Source of the DNA: an uncultured Bacteroidales bacterium
GTDB lineage: Bacteria > Bacteroidota > Bacteroidia > Bacteroidales > F082
Direction: 5' to 3'
NCBI GenBank assembly: GCA_947166105.1
Contig: CAMVCZ010000012.1
Coordinates: forward strand, 1 to 64,000
DNA length: 64,000 nucleotides
Shown here piece after piece: positions 38,527 through 46,779 of the stretch. How positions within the stretch are numbered: position 1 is the first letter of the stretch; every line of letters begins with the position of its first letter. Position numbers and translations under genes: made by a program. Below the pieces are notes generated by a model, which ran no database searches, was not told where the DNA came from, and saw only the letters and a program-made list of their open reading frames with translations.

Positions 38527-38573
38527 CAAAAATACATCATTTTTCGATTTCTTACCATTTTGGTACCAAAATG
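38527..38573 (-). promoter_or_regulatory. Promoter and operator of the Phd-like antitoxin
   Basis: -7 box TATTTTTG (38527-38534, minus) and, 22 nt upstream, the perfect palindrome CATTTTGGTACCAAAATG (38556-38573), extended by ACC and GATACC half repeats on its sides. Confidence 0.7.
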
Positions 38574-38697
38574 ATACCATTTTTTGTTACTTTCAGTTAT
38601 GTGTAACCTATCCGTTTACACTTCCGACAACCAAAAAGGACAAACTTTCGCGCCAACGGGATGACACTGAAAATGAATGTGGTATGAGGGCGAGTTT

Positions 38698-38705
38698 TAT
38701 CTTTG
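38698..38705 (+). promoter_or_regulatory. Promoter -7 box for the lipocalin-like gene
   Basis: TATCTTTG, 63 nt before the ATG at 38769. Confidence 0.55.
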
Positions 38706-38768
38706 CGAAGTAAAATACTAACCCTAAAACCGACGCGCCCGATGGGATAGAACTGGGCAAAATAGAGA

Positions 38769-39230
38769 ATGAAGAAATCTTTACGATTGATTGTGTTTAC
38801 TGCAATTGCCGCTATGCTATGTTTCTCTTCTTGCACAAAAGACCCCGAGAAACTAATTGTTGGGAAATGGAAAGTGGTATCGGCTCGGTGTTCTGACCAA
38901 TACTTTGGTGATGCTGTGGAAAACGATAAAGGTACAACCTGGAATTTTAAAGAAAATGGAACATTTACGGGCACAATGAATATAATGGATTTCATTGGTA
39001 GTGATATTTCCTGTAATTATACATGTGACGACAGCTCTCTTGAATTAAGAGGAGGAGACCTTAAAGGAACTTTTGATGGTGAGAGTTATAATATCGTATA
39101 TATGTTTGATATTGATGAAATATCAAGAAAAGAATTATCGATTTCAGGCAAAGTTAAAATATCTGATACGTATGATGGTTATACCGATACATATTCTTTT
39201 TCTGTGAGTTATGATTTAGAGAAGAAATAA
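38769..39230 (+). CDS. Lipocalin-like lipoprotein
   Basis: A 153-residue lipoprotein (lipobox FSSC). The mature part starts LIVGKWKVVSARC, the GxW strand typical of Bacteroidota lipocalin-like domains, followed by TTWNFKENGTFTG and alternating strands to the C-terminus. Such proteins are predicted small beta barrels in the envelope; no ligand is known. The gene is noticeably more A+T-rich than its neighbours and ends at the terminator 39258-39288, which suggests recent acquisition. Confidence 0.75.
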   Translation: MKKSLRLIVFTAIAAMLCFSSCTKDPEKLIVGKWKVVSARCSDQYFGDAVENDKGTTWNFKENGTFTGTMNIMDFIGSDISCNYTCDDSSLELRGGDLKGTFDGESYNIVYMFDIDEISRKELSISGKVKISDTYDGYTDTYSFSVSYDLEKK

Positions 39231-39257
39231 TTTCGCAGTATTAAGAGATCTTTTATC

Positions 39258-39288
39258 AGGTCGTGTATTATTACACGGCCTTTTTTTG
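39258..39288 (+). terminator. Rho-independent terminator
   Basis: AGGTCGTGTA-TTAT-TACACGGCCT (one G-T pair) followed by seven T residues, 28 nt after the lipocalin-like gene. Confidence 0.85.
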
Positions 39289-39341
39289 TCTGTAGATTGA
39301 AAAATGAAGGAATTAATTGGGCTTCATTTCCAAATTATCCC

Positions 39342-39349
39342 TACCTTTG
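39342..39349 (+). promoter_or_regulatory. Promoter -7 box for the XRE gene leader
   Basis: TACCTTTG matches TAnnTTTG. The next coding start is at 39619, so the leader would be about 265 nt. Confidence 0.55.
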
Positions 39350-39354
39350 TCCCC

Positions 39355-39618
39355 AAACTAAATCAGAGAGAACTATAGACAGAAATTAGAATATCGACAT
39401 AAGCAACCGAGCTTTACGCTCTTATTCTTATACGGAAATCGGCAAATTTGATGTAAAAGAAGAATAAGTAGTGAATGGTTCGCGTCTCAGGGCGTGAGCT
39501 GTTTGTTGTTTATTTGCTTTTACAGGCTTTGCCGAGCCTTCCGTATCGAGTAAGCAAACAAAACGGTTTCCGCCCGTTTTGTTTGCCCACCGCGCAAGGC
39601 TCCCGCAAAGGCAAACCG
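39355..39618 (+). ncRNA. Candidate structured leader RNA upstream of an XRE gene
   Basis: The 264-nt interval has no supported gene but several stems: CTTATTCTT (39421-39429) with AAGAATAAG (39460-39468); TTTGCTTTTAC with GTAAGCAAA around 39515-39559; and the perfect GCAAACAAAACGG (39554-39566) with CCGTTTTGTTTGC (39574-39586). The last two share GCAAA, so they exclude each other, as in a switching leader. No poly-T follows the last stem. Confidence 0.45.
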
Positions 39619-39873
39619 ATGAACGAAGAACCGCACATAGGGAAACTCATCAAGGCAGAATTAGCTCGGCAGGGGCGTAGCATCACTTGGCTTGCTACGC
39701 AATTGGGCTACTCGCGGCAGTATATGTACAAACTCTTCCGCCGCAAATGGATTTACACGGACTTGCTTCTGAAAATCAGCGATTTGATGGATTATGATTT
39801 CTTTAGGTGCTATTCGGAATGGAGGGAACAGAGGGATATAATAACTACCAAATCATCATCTTGGAAGGAATAA
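39619..39873 (+). CDS. Small XRE-type helix-turn-helix regulator
   Basis: An 84-residue protein from ATG 39619. The sequence HIGKLIKAELARQGRSITWLATQLGYSRQYMYKLFRRKWIYTDLLLKIS (in pieces) is a single HTH_3-like fold with recognition helix SRQYMYKLFRR. The frame is open 144 nt further upstream, but that part contains strong RNA stems and no protein resemblance, so the internal ATG is preferred. Small proteins of this type are common in Bacteroidales with unknown targets. Its leader is long and structured. Confidence 0.75.
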   Translation: MNEEPHIGKLIKAELARQGRSITWLATQLGYSRQYMYKLFRRKWIYTDLLLKISDLMDYDFFRCYSEWREQRDIITTKSSSWKE

Positions 39874-39875
39874 TC

Positions 39876-40055
39876 TTATGCACAAAAGTAACGATTCCTA
39901 ATGCCGTTCTTTAACAAAGCACCAAATTGCGAAACCGTCATGCTGCCCTCGGGGATGGTTTCATCAACCGTCGCCAAGCCAGAATTAATAAGGTTTCCGA
40001 TGGTGTCAACCGCAGTTTGGTTGTACTCATCGTATCGCAAAGTTATCGTTATCAT
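39876..40055 (-). CDS. Short hypothetical protein (59 residues)
   Basis: Start at ATG 40055, 25 nt after a clear -7 box at 40080-40087. The product MITITLRYDEYNQTAVDTIGN... ends GIRNRYFCA; it has a beta-strand start and acidic middle and may be an antitoxin-like small protein. No family recognised and no partner gene adjacent. It is convergent with the XRE gene, with 2 nt between the stops. Confidence 0.55.
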   Translation of the reverse strand: MITITLRYDEYNQTAVDTIGNLINSGLATVDETIPEGSMTVSQFGALLKNGIRNRYFCA

Positions 40056-40079
40056 CCTATCAAATAGTTGTTTACGCTG

Positions 40080-40087
40080 CAAAAGTA
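40080..40087 (-). promoter_or_regulatory. Promoter -7 box for the 59-residue protein
   Basis: TACTTTTG on the minus strand matches TAnnTTTG. Confidence 0.6.
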
Positions 40088-40192
40088 ACAATAATTCTGA
40101 AAACCAGATGTTTTTCGCAACAAACACAAAAAAGTTCCAACCAAATCTATGGTTTTTTGCCCAGATTTGGTTGGAACTATTGCATTAAGTGG

Positions 40193-41242
40193 TTATTTCC
40201 CCAACTGCCTTCCCACTTCCTCCATCAATGCCTCACCCTCAAGGTTGCGAGCTACAATCATTCCGTCTTTGATGAGGGCGTTTTGCGGGATGAAGGCGAT
40301 GGCGTACAAGGCTCCGGCGGCGTTGCCCCAGCCTTGCAGGTCGCTGACGTGGGTCCAAGTCAAGCCGTCTTTCTCGATGGCGGCGAGCCAGGCTTCCTTG
40401 TTGGTGTCGAACGAAACGCCCAGAATGTCAAAGCCTTGGTCGTGGTATTTTTGGTAGGCCGCCACCACACCCGGATTGGCCTTGCGGCAATCAGGGCACC
40501 ACGAAGCCCAGAAATCGACCAAAAGGAGTTTGCCTTGGGCGAGTTCGCTGAGCGTCACGGGGTCGCCGTTGGCATCGTTTTGGGTGAAGTCAATCATCGG
40601 CTGACCGGCTTGCACACGCTCTTGCTTCTCCACATATTCTTCGGCCATAGCCAAATTCTTGGTGGTCAAGGTGCTGTCAGCGTGGTGGATGTTGTCGATC
40701 ATCGTGCGCAGTTCGCAGGGACCGAAAGCCCACTTGTAACGATACATCACATAATGCGCCACGGGGTCAGTCGGGTTCTCCCAAACATAGTCGAAGCAGT
40801 GCATCTTCAGGATTTCGTCCTTGTCGGCTTGGGCCATTGTGCTGTCGGCTTCAAGTTTGGCTTCCAAGGTGTTATAACTCTCGGTGAAGGCAATCAGGCG
40901 GTCTTGCGTTTCAGAGCCTTTCACCACAATAGCGTTGGGATTCTGTGCATCGCCTTCCAATGTAACATCCACATTGTCAGTGAAGAAGTGGAAAGGACGA
41001 CGCCAGCCTTGCAGCATGAGGCCGTACATTTCATTGTCCTTGCAAACGGGTGTGTTGAACACGGCATCCCAATTTTGGATGACCGCCGAATCTAACACTT
41101 GGCCGTCCTTTTGCAGATAAACGGTCTTGCCGTCGGCATTGGCGAGGTTCACATTGACCTTAAAGGTCTCAGTCTTTGGTTTAGAAGTGCAGGCAGCCAA
41201 TAAGATAGCCATTGCAGCAAAAACTAAATATCTTGTTTTCAT
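40193..41242 (-). CDS. TlpA-like thiol-disulfide lipoprotein (WCPDC)
   Basis: A 349-residue lipoprotein (lipobox LAAC, Cys18). Residues 25-115 are a DUF4369-type beta domain, then a helical spacer and a thioredoxin fold from about 210. The redox motif is WASWCPDC (Cys249-Cys252). It would reduce or isomerise disulfides in the periplasm, as in cytochrome maturation or stress response. It is a tandem paralogue of the next gene upstream on the same strand, separated by a dispersed repeat. The Pro-Asp pair differs from the usual Gly-Pro and should shift its redox potential. Confidence 0.88.
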   Translation of the reverse strand: MKTRYLVFAAMAILLAACTSKPKTETFKVNVNLANADGKTVYLQKDGQVLDSAVIQNWDAVFNTPVCKDNEMYGLMLQGWRRPFHFFTDNVDVTLEGDAQNPNAIVVKGSETQDRLIAFTESYNTLEAKLEADSTMAQADKDEILKMHCFDYVWENPTDPVAHYVMYRYKWAFGPCELRTMIDNIHHADSTLTTKNLAMAEEYVEKQERVQAGQPMIDFTQNDANGDPVTLSELAQGKLLLVDFWASWCPDCRKANPGVVAAYQKYHDQGFDILGVSFDTNKEAWLAAIEKDGLTWTHVSDLQGWGNAAGALYAIAFIPQNALIKDGMIVARNLEGEALMEEVGRQLGK

Positions 41243-41261
41243 AACGTAATTATTTAGGTAC

Positions 41262-41327
41262 GGGCGTTTCGACAGGCTCAACGACCCTTAGGCTTTGTTA
41301 AGGTCCCTGAGCTTGTCGAAGGGCCGA
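41262..41327. repeat. Dispersed repeat (TTCGACAGGCTCA family), copy 1
   Basis: GGCGTTTCGACAGGCTCAACG then, after a short centre, GGTCCCTGAGCTTGTCGAAGG form an imperfect inverted repeat. It is the reverse complement of the copies at 43793 and 44942. Confidence 0.85.
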
Positions 41328-41330
41328 AAA

Positions 41331-42416
41331 TTATTGTAACAGTTCTCCTAATTTCGCCGTCAAGTCCTCGCCGCGCAAGCCTTTGGCCACCATCGTGCCG
41401 TTCTGGTCGAAGAGGAAATTGGACGGAATATAATAAATCAGGTAACTTTCGCTGACATTGCCTTCGCTGTCGCGCACTTGCGTCCACGGCAGTTGGTCTT
41501 CTTCGACGGCCTTCAACCAAGCATCTTCATCTTGATCGACGCTAACGCCGACGACATCAAAACCAAGTGTGTGATATTGCTCGTAAGCAGCCTTCACCAC
41601 GGGGTTCTCCTTGCGGCACGGACCGCACCACGAAGCCCAGAAATCGACCAAAGTGAGTTTGTTCTTTCCGATGACTTCCGAAAGCGTAACGTTCTCACCT
41701 TCTTTTGTTTGCAGCGTAAATTCAATGAAGGGTTGACCCACTTCCAAGCGTTCTTGCTTGGCGATGTAGTCGTTGAGGTCGGTCTTGTAAATGGATTCGG
41801 TAGTGAATGTGTTGACCATCTCTTTCAGTTGGTCGAGGGGATAGTCTTGCTTCACTTGGTCGAGGATGTAGTGCGTAACAAAACTTTCGGGATGGGCCTT
41901 GATGTAGTCGTCGCGGAAGTTGTCCTGTTGCTCCATCAGGGCAGTGCCGACTTTGTTTAGCGAGTCCATTTTGATGGAATCGTTGTCGGAAAAAGCCTGT
42001 TGCATGACGGCATACAATTCGCGGATTTGCCCGTCAAACTGGTTCAGTTGGTCGTTGTAGGCCTCCAATTCAGCCTGCGTTTCCGAAGCCATGATTTCCA
42101 CATCTTTCGGGTTGTTGATGTCGCCCACAAAAGTCACATCCTTGTTGTCGGCGAAGAAAGGCATCGAGCCGCGCATTCCTTTCACTTTCAATGCGTAAAG
42201 GATTTGCGGGTCGTCTTTTTGGGCGGTCAAAACGGCGGTTTCGTTGGCGATGACTGCCGAATCGATGGTGACGGGCGCGTTGTCCACAAACTTTTGCAGA
42301 TAGACGGTTCTTTCGTTGCCGTTAGCCAAACTGACATTGACCTTGAAGTTGTTTTTTTCGCTGCAAGCGGTCAGGCCGAGCGCAAGCGCGAACAGGAATA
42401 GTACGTTTCTTTTCAT
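41331..42416 (-). CDS. TlpA-like thiol-disulfide lipoprotein (WCGPC)
   Basis: A 361-residue lipoprotein (lipobox LTAC, Cys18) with the same plan as its neighbour: DUF4369-like domain (about 22-110), helical middle (about 112-220), thioredoxin domain with WASWCGPC (Cys264-Cys267). The first part starts FKVNVSLANGNERTVYLQK, closely matching the paralogue's FKVNVNLANADGKTVYLQK, so the two arose by tandem duplication. Envelope disulfide reduction is the inferred role. Confidence 0.88.
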   Translation of the reverse strand: MKRNVLFLFALALGLTACSEKNNFKVNVSLANGNERTVYLQKFVDNAPVTIDSAVIANETAVLTAQKDDPQILYALKVKGMRGSMPFFADNKDVTFVGDINNPKDVEIMASETQAELEAYNDQLNQFDGQIRELYAVMQQAFSDNDSIKMDSLNKVGTALMEQQDNFRDDYIKAHPESFVTHYILDQVKQDYPLDQLKEMVNTFTTESIYKTDLNDYIAKQERLEVGQPFIEFTLQTKEGENVTLSEVIGKNKLTLVDFWASWCGPCRKENPVVKAAYEQYHTLGFDVVGVSVDQDEDAWLKAVEEDQLPWTQVRDSEGNVSESYLIYYIPSNFLFDQNGTMVAKGLRGEDLTAKLGELLQ

Positions 42417-42442
42417 TGTAACTCAGATATTTAATTGATTTC

Positions 42443-42958
42443 TTATTCTCTTTTCTTGTCCGTTTTGAAAATATATAAAATCATCATAATCAGGAAGATG
42501 GAAATGGGGACACTAAGCAAGATGCGCAGCATCACCTGCCCGAAGAGCCTGAAACTGAACGACTCGAGGAGAAACAGGGCGAAATGGTGAACCAGCACCA
42601 TGCAAAGCGTGTAGCGGAAAAACCAAACGCCGTCCAATTGGCTGAGGTTGGGTTCTTGGATGTTGTCAAACTTCAAAGTGCCCGAAACGAGCGAGATGAT
42701 GGATGGTCGGCAGAAGGCCATCAAAGTGGTGGCCCCCGCGTGAAGTCCGGGCGTTCCCGTAAACAGGTCGATGGTGAGGCCCAAGACGAAACCCAACACC
42801 AGCAGTTGCCACTTCGGTATGCTGAAAGGCAACAACATAATGAAAATCAAATAGATATACGGATGCACATAGCCTCCCAAGCGGATGTGGTTGATGACCA
42901 ACACTTGGAAAAGCACGAGCGCGATGAAGCGAATGATTTGGAGAATTGACTTATTCAT
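42443..42958 (-). CDS. mreD: Rod shape-determining protein MreD
   Basis: A 171-residue inner-membrane protein from ATG 42958 with about five hydrophobic segments (IIRFIALVLFQVLVI, IYLIFIMLLPF, LLVLGFVLGLTIDLF, HHFALFLLESF, SIFLIMMILYIF). The GFVLGLTIDLF...GLHAGATTLMAF motif is typical of MreD. It overlaps the end of mreC by 8 nt. The upstream frame to 43051 lies inside mreC and is not used. With MreB and MreC it organises the elongation machinery for the cell wall. Confidence 0.9.
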   Translation of the reverse strand: MNKSILQIIRFIALVLFQVLVINHIRLGGYVHPYIYLIFIMLLPFSIPKWQLLVLGFVLGLTIDLFTGTPGLHAGATTLMAFCRPSIISLVSGTLKFDNIQEPNLSQLDGVWFFRYTLCMVLVHHFALFLLESFSFRLFGQVMLRILLSVPISIFLIMMILYIFKTDKKRE

Positions 42959-43775
42959 CTTTCTTGAATTTTGCTTTGAGTGAGTCAATTTCTGGTTTGT
43001 ACAAGTCCTTGATGACATAGACATGCCGCAAGGTGGCGAAGTCGGTGGCAAACCGAATCTTGGCCTTGTTGAGCGCGTCGATGGCGGTAGGGTAGAACTC
43101 CTCCACCGTGCCCACCATCAGGTCTTCGGGGAAGATGTAGGAGTGCGAACTGGTGAGGATGGTGTCACCTTGTTTCAGGATGATGTGCGTGGGAATGTCC
43201 TCTACCATGCCGTAGCGATAATTGTTGGTTTCCCACTTCAGGCTGGCCAATTCTTGGCTTTCCTTGATGCGCACGCCAACGACGGATTTGCTATGCAGTA
43301 GGCTCATGATGGAAGCATAGTGGCGGCTCACGTCGGTCACCACGCCCACGATGCCGTCGGACGAGATGACGCTCATGTCGCGCTTGATGCCGTCCACTGC
43401 ACCTTTATTAATAATGATGTAGTTGTTGGTTTGGTTAGTGCTGTTGTTGACCACCTGCGCGGGGATGTATTCATAGAGGGTGTCGCCCCTGTCGATGTCA
43501 TAGATGTGGGCTGCGGTGTCGTAAACGATGGAAAGTTGTTTCCGGAGCATGGCGTTTTCCTCGGCCAATTGCTTGTTGGCGGAGTTGAGACGGAAATAAT
43601 TGCCCACTTCGCTGCTCCATTCGTAGATTTTCCCGACCGCGTCGTTGGTGGAGTTCACCATGCGGTTGCGGTGGAAATTCTGGCTACGGGCGAGTAGCAA
43701 AACAGAAATCACCTCGAGCAGGATAAAGAGGATGACGAAGTGATGTTTCAGTATGAAACGCCGCAGGTTATACAT
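42951..43775 (-). CDS. mreC: Rod shape-determining protein MreC
   Basis: A 274-residue protein with an N-terminal membrane anchor (HFVILFILLEVISVLLL), a coiled coil (RLNSANKQLAEENAMLRKQL) and the two beta domains typical of MreC (AQVVNNSTNQTNNYIIINKGAVDGIKRDMSVIS and GMVEDIPTHIILKQGDTILTSS). It bridges the MreB filament to periplasmic wall enzymes. It follows mreB, with a dispersed repeat in the 97-nt gap. Confidence 0.93.
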   Translation of the reverse strand: MYNLRRFILKHHFVILFILLEVISVLLLARSQNFHRNRMVNSTNDAVGKIYEWSSEVGNYFRLNSANKQLAEENAMLRKQLSIVYDTAAHIYDIDRGDTLYEYIPAQVVNNSTNQTNNYIIINKGAVDGIKRDMSVISSDGIVGVVTDVSRHYASIMSLLHSKSVVGVRIKESQELASLKWETNNYRYGMVEDIPTHIILKQGDTILTSSHSYIFPEDLMVGTVEEFYPTAIDALNKAKIRFATDFATLRHVYVIKDLYKPEIDSLKAKFKKDE

Positions 43776-43792
43776 GTTTTTATTGGGCTATA

Positions 43793-43861
43793 GGCCCTTC
43801 GACGGGCTCAGGGACCTTTTAGCAACGGAAAAGTCAAGGTCGTTGAGCCTGTCGAAACGCC
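43793..43861. repeat. Dispersed repeat (TTCGACAGGCTCA family), copy 2
   Basis: GGCCCTTCGACGGGCTCAGG...AAGGTCGTTGAGCCTGTCG, in the gap between mreB and mreC, same orientation as copy 3. Confidence 0.85.
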
Positions 43862-43872
43862 GACAATAGTCT

Positions 43873-44895
43873 TTATTTAATCAAGAATGTAAAGCGGTCG
43901 AAGTTCTTCAGGGCGATGCCGGTGCCACGTGCGACGGCACGCAACGGGTCTTCGGCCACATGGATGGGCAGTTTGGTCTTGGCATTGAGGCGCTTGTCCA
44001 AGCCACGCAGCAAGGCGCCACCACCGGTGAGGTAGATACCCGTGCGGTAAATATCGGCGGACAACTCGGGCGGTGTTTGCTCCAAAGCGTTCAACACGGC
44101 GGTCTCAATCTTCATGATGCTCTTGTCCAAGCAATGTGCGATTTCGGCATAGTTGACGCGGATTTCCTTCGGGATACCCGTGAGCATGTCGCGGCCTTGC
44201 ACGGCGTAGTCGTCGGGCGGGTTGTCCAATTGCGGGATGGCTGCACCCACCTCAATCTTGATGCGCTCGGCGGTGCGCTCGCCCACGATGATGTTGTGCT
44301 GCTTGCGCATGTATTCCTCGATGTCGGCGGTGAAGTCGTCGCCGGCGATGCGGATGGACTTGTTGTTGACGATGCCGCCCAAGGCAATAACTGCGATTTC
44401 GGAAGTACCACCACCGATGTCGATAATCATGTTTCCAGTAGGCTCAAGCACGTCGATGCCGATACCGATGGCGGCGGCCATAGGTTCGTGAATCAAACGC
44501 ACTTCCTTGGCGCCGGCCTGTTCAGCCGAGTCCTTCACGGCGCGTTCCTCCACCTCGGTAATGCCCGAAGGGATGCAGATGACCATCTTCAGGCTGGGCG
44601 GAAACAGGGTGTTTTTGAAATTAATCATCTTGATCATCTCGCGCATCATGTATTCGGCGGCCTGGAAGTCGGCGATGACACCGTCGCGCAGCGGGCGGAT
44701 GGTCTTGATGTTTTCGTGGGTTTTGCCATGCATCATCATGGCGCGCTTGCCCACGGCGATGATTTTCTTTGTGTCGCGCTGCAAAGCCACAATCGAAGGC
44801 TCGTCAACGACGACCTTGTCGTTGTATATGATAATCGTGTTGGCCGTACCAAGGTCAATGGCGATTTCTTTGTTGAGGAATGAAAATGCTCCCAT
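43873..44895 (-). CDS. mreB: Cell-shape actin homologue MreB
   Basis: A 340-residue actin-fold protein. Nucleotide-site motifs are present: DLGTANTIIIYND at the start, NMIIDIGGGTSEIAVIALGG in the middle, and IYLTGGGALLRGLDK near the end. It polymerises under the membrane to guide wall synthesis. It leads the mreBCD cluster. Length and sequence look fully conserved; no promoter box was recognised in the repeat-containing gap upstream. Confidence 0.97.
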   Translation of the reverse strand: MGAFSFLNKEIAIDLGTANTIIIYNDKVVVDEPSIVALQRDTKKIIAVGKRAMMMHGKTHENIKTIRPLRDGVIADFQAAEYMMREMIKMINFKNTLFPPSLKMVICIPSGITEVEERAVKDSAEQAGAKEVRLIHEPMAAAIGIGIDVLEPTGNMIIDIGGGTSEIAVIALGGIVNNKSIRIAGDDFTADIEEYMRKQHNIIVGERTAERIKIEVGAAIPQLDNPPDDYAVQGRDMLTGIPKEIRVNYAEIAHCLDKSIMKIETAVLNALEQTPPELSADIYRTGIYLTGGGALLRGLDKRLNAKTKLPIHVAEDPLRAVARGTGIALKNFDRFTFLIK

Positions 44896-44941
44896 TTCTA
44901 TGTTGTTATTTGTTGGTTGTTGAATCGTTTAATTGTTGGTC

Positions 44942-44994
44942 GGGCCTTCGACTGGCTCAGGCACTTTAGCGGTCGTTGAGCCTGTCGAAACGCC
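44942..44994. repeat. Dispersed repeat (TTCGACAGGCTCA family), copy 3
   Basis: GGGCCTTCGACTGGCTCAGG...GGTCGTTGAGCCTGTCGAAA in the gap between purH and mreB. Confidence 0.85.
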
Positions 44995-44999
44995 GTTTC

Positions 45000-46517
45000 T
45001 TAATGTCTAAAATGCCTGTATCCCGTGAATACCATACTGATTCCGTGTTCGTTGCAGCAGTCGATGGATTCTTGGTCGCGGACGGAGCCGCCGGGCTGCA
45101 CGATGGCCGTAATGCCTGCTTCGTGGGCCAATTCGACGCAATCCTTGAAGGGGAAGAAGGCATCGGAGGCCAAAACTGCACCTTTCAAGTCGAAATCGAA
45201 AGACTTGGCCTTCTCAATGGCTTGGCGCAAGGCATCCACACGCGAGGTTTGCCCAATGCCAGAGGCATAAAGTTGTTTGCCTTTAGCCAAAACAATGGCG
45301 TTGCTGCGGCTGTGCTTCACAATCTTGTTGGCGAAAACCATATCTTCCACTTCGTTAGCGGTCGGGGCTTTCGTGGTGATGACCTTGAAATCGGCAGACG
45401 TTTCGGTGTGGAGGTCGCGGTCTTGCAAGAGGTAGCCGTTCAAAGCGGTTTTCACGGTGAAAGGCTTGTATTGGTCCGCCTTCAGGCGCAACACGACACG
45501 GTTTTTCTTCGAAAAGAGCAATTCGAGCACACCGTCCTGATATTCAGGTGCTACGATGACTTCGATAAACAGTTTGTTGATTTCCTCGGCAGCGGCCAAA
45601 TCGATGGGGCGGTTGCAGACCAACACGCCACCGAAAGCCGAAACTGGGTCGCCGGCCAAAGCGTCAACGTAGGCCTCCTTGACGGTCGGGCGGCAGGCCA
45701 AACCACAAGGATTGTTGTGCTTCAGGATGGCGAAAGTCGGCTCTTCGAACTCGCGGATGAGGTTGAGGCCAGCGTCAAGGTCGAGCAAGTTGTTGTACGA
45801 CAGTTCCTTGCCGTGCAGTTTCTCGAACATCGCATCCAAATTGCCGTAAAAAGTGCCTTTCTGGTGCGGGTTTTCGCCGTAGCGCAAGGGTGTGCCCTCT
45901 TCTTCACAAATCCTAAGCGGCTGTTTTTCATCATCTTTCGTGAACCAGTTCATAATCGCGCTGTCGTAGTGCGAACTCACGCCAAAGGCGTAAGCAGCAA
46001 AACGGCGGCGGTCGTCAAGCGAAGTCTCACTATTTTGGTTTTCAAGCAGTTGAATCAGTTCACCATAATATTTCTGCGAAGGCACAATCAGCACATCGTT
46101 GAAGTTTTTCGCGCCTGCGCGGATGAGCGAGATGCCGCCTATGTCAATTTTCTCGATGATTTGCGAAGCGTCCTCGGTCTTGGCCACGGTTTCCTCGAAG
46201 GGATAGAGGTCGACAATGACCAAATCGAAAGGTGGAATGTCGTATTCCTGCATTTCGCGCTGGTCGGATTCGAGGTTGGTGCGACCCAAAATGCCGCCGA
46301 ATACTTTAGGATGCAAGGTCTTCACGCGACCGCCCAAGATGGACGGATAGCCCGTGAGCGACTCGACGGTCTTCACCGTGGGGTCCAAAGGCTTGATGAA
46401 GTCGTAGGTTCCGCCAGTGGAGTAAATCTGCACTCCATTTTGCTTCAACAAACCGACGATGGCATCGATACCCGTCTTATAAAATACTGATATTAAAGCA
46501 GTTCTAATTTTTTTCAA
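45000..46517 (-). CDS. purH: Bifunctional purine biosynthesis protein PurH
   Basis: A 505-residue protein. The N-terminal IMP cyclohydrolase part (1-200) has STGGTYDFI and GGRVKTLHPKVFGG; the AICAR transformylase part has RYGENPHQKG, ILKHNNPCG, KHSRSNAIVLAK and GIGQTSRVDA. It carries out the last two steps to IMP. The reading frame begins with TTG at 46517 (MKKIRTALISVFYKTG), with no in-frame ATG nearby, so a TTG start is inferred. The box TAATCTTG just upstream is a one-mismatch -7 element. Confidence 0.96.
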   Translation of the reverse strand: MKKIRTALISVFYKTGIDAIVGLLKQNGVQIYSTGGTYDFIKPLDPTVKTVESLTGYPSILGGRVKTLHPKVFGGILGRTNLESDQREMQEYDIPPFDLVIVDLYPFEETVAKTEDASQIIEKIDIGGISLIRAGAKNFNDVLIVPSQKYYGELIQLLENQNSETSLDDRRRFAAYAFGVSSHYDSAIMNWFTKDDEKQPLRICEEEGTPLRYGENPHQKGTFYGNLDAMFEKLHGKELSYNNLLDLDAGLNLIREFEEPTFAILKHNNPCGLACRPTVKEAYVDALAGDPVSAFGGVLVCNRPIDLAAAEEINKLFIEVIVAPEYQDGVLELLFSKKNRVVLRLKADQYKPFTVKTALNGYLLQDRDLHTETSADFKVITTKAPTANEVEDMVFANKIVKHSRSNAIVLAKGKQLYASGIGQTSRVDALRQAIEKAKSFDFDLKGAVLASDAFFPFKDCVELAHEAGITAIVQPGGSVRDQESIDCCNEHGISMVFTGYRHFRH

Positions 46518-46779
46518 GGGTGTAAAATTTTGCTAATTTAAGACTGCAAGATTACGGAAAAAATGAAAGCGGCGCAAGAGTTGGGCGACAATTTTTTGAA
46601 GCCTTAAAATACACCTTTTTGAGTTTTTTGGCTTTTGTCATCGTTTTGCTGCGAGTTTCAACAATTGAAGTTTCTAATCCGCTGAAAGTAAACGCAATAC
46701 GACTAATACAATTTTTATTTTCATTTTTCCCTTGTCGCATTGGAAATTTCCTTATCTTTACCGATTCAAAATTGCGCGG

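Noticed and set aside
39475-39618. Extended N-terminus of the XRE protein
   Set aside because: The stretch contains a perfect 13-bp RNA stem and gives an atypical hydrophobic/Pro/Arg peptide; known small XRE proteins begin near MNEEPHIGK.
44976-46490. Long open frame on the plus strand opposite purH
   Set aside because: It is the antisense shadow of a strongly conserved gene; its translation has no family resemblance or signal, and no promoter box precedes it.
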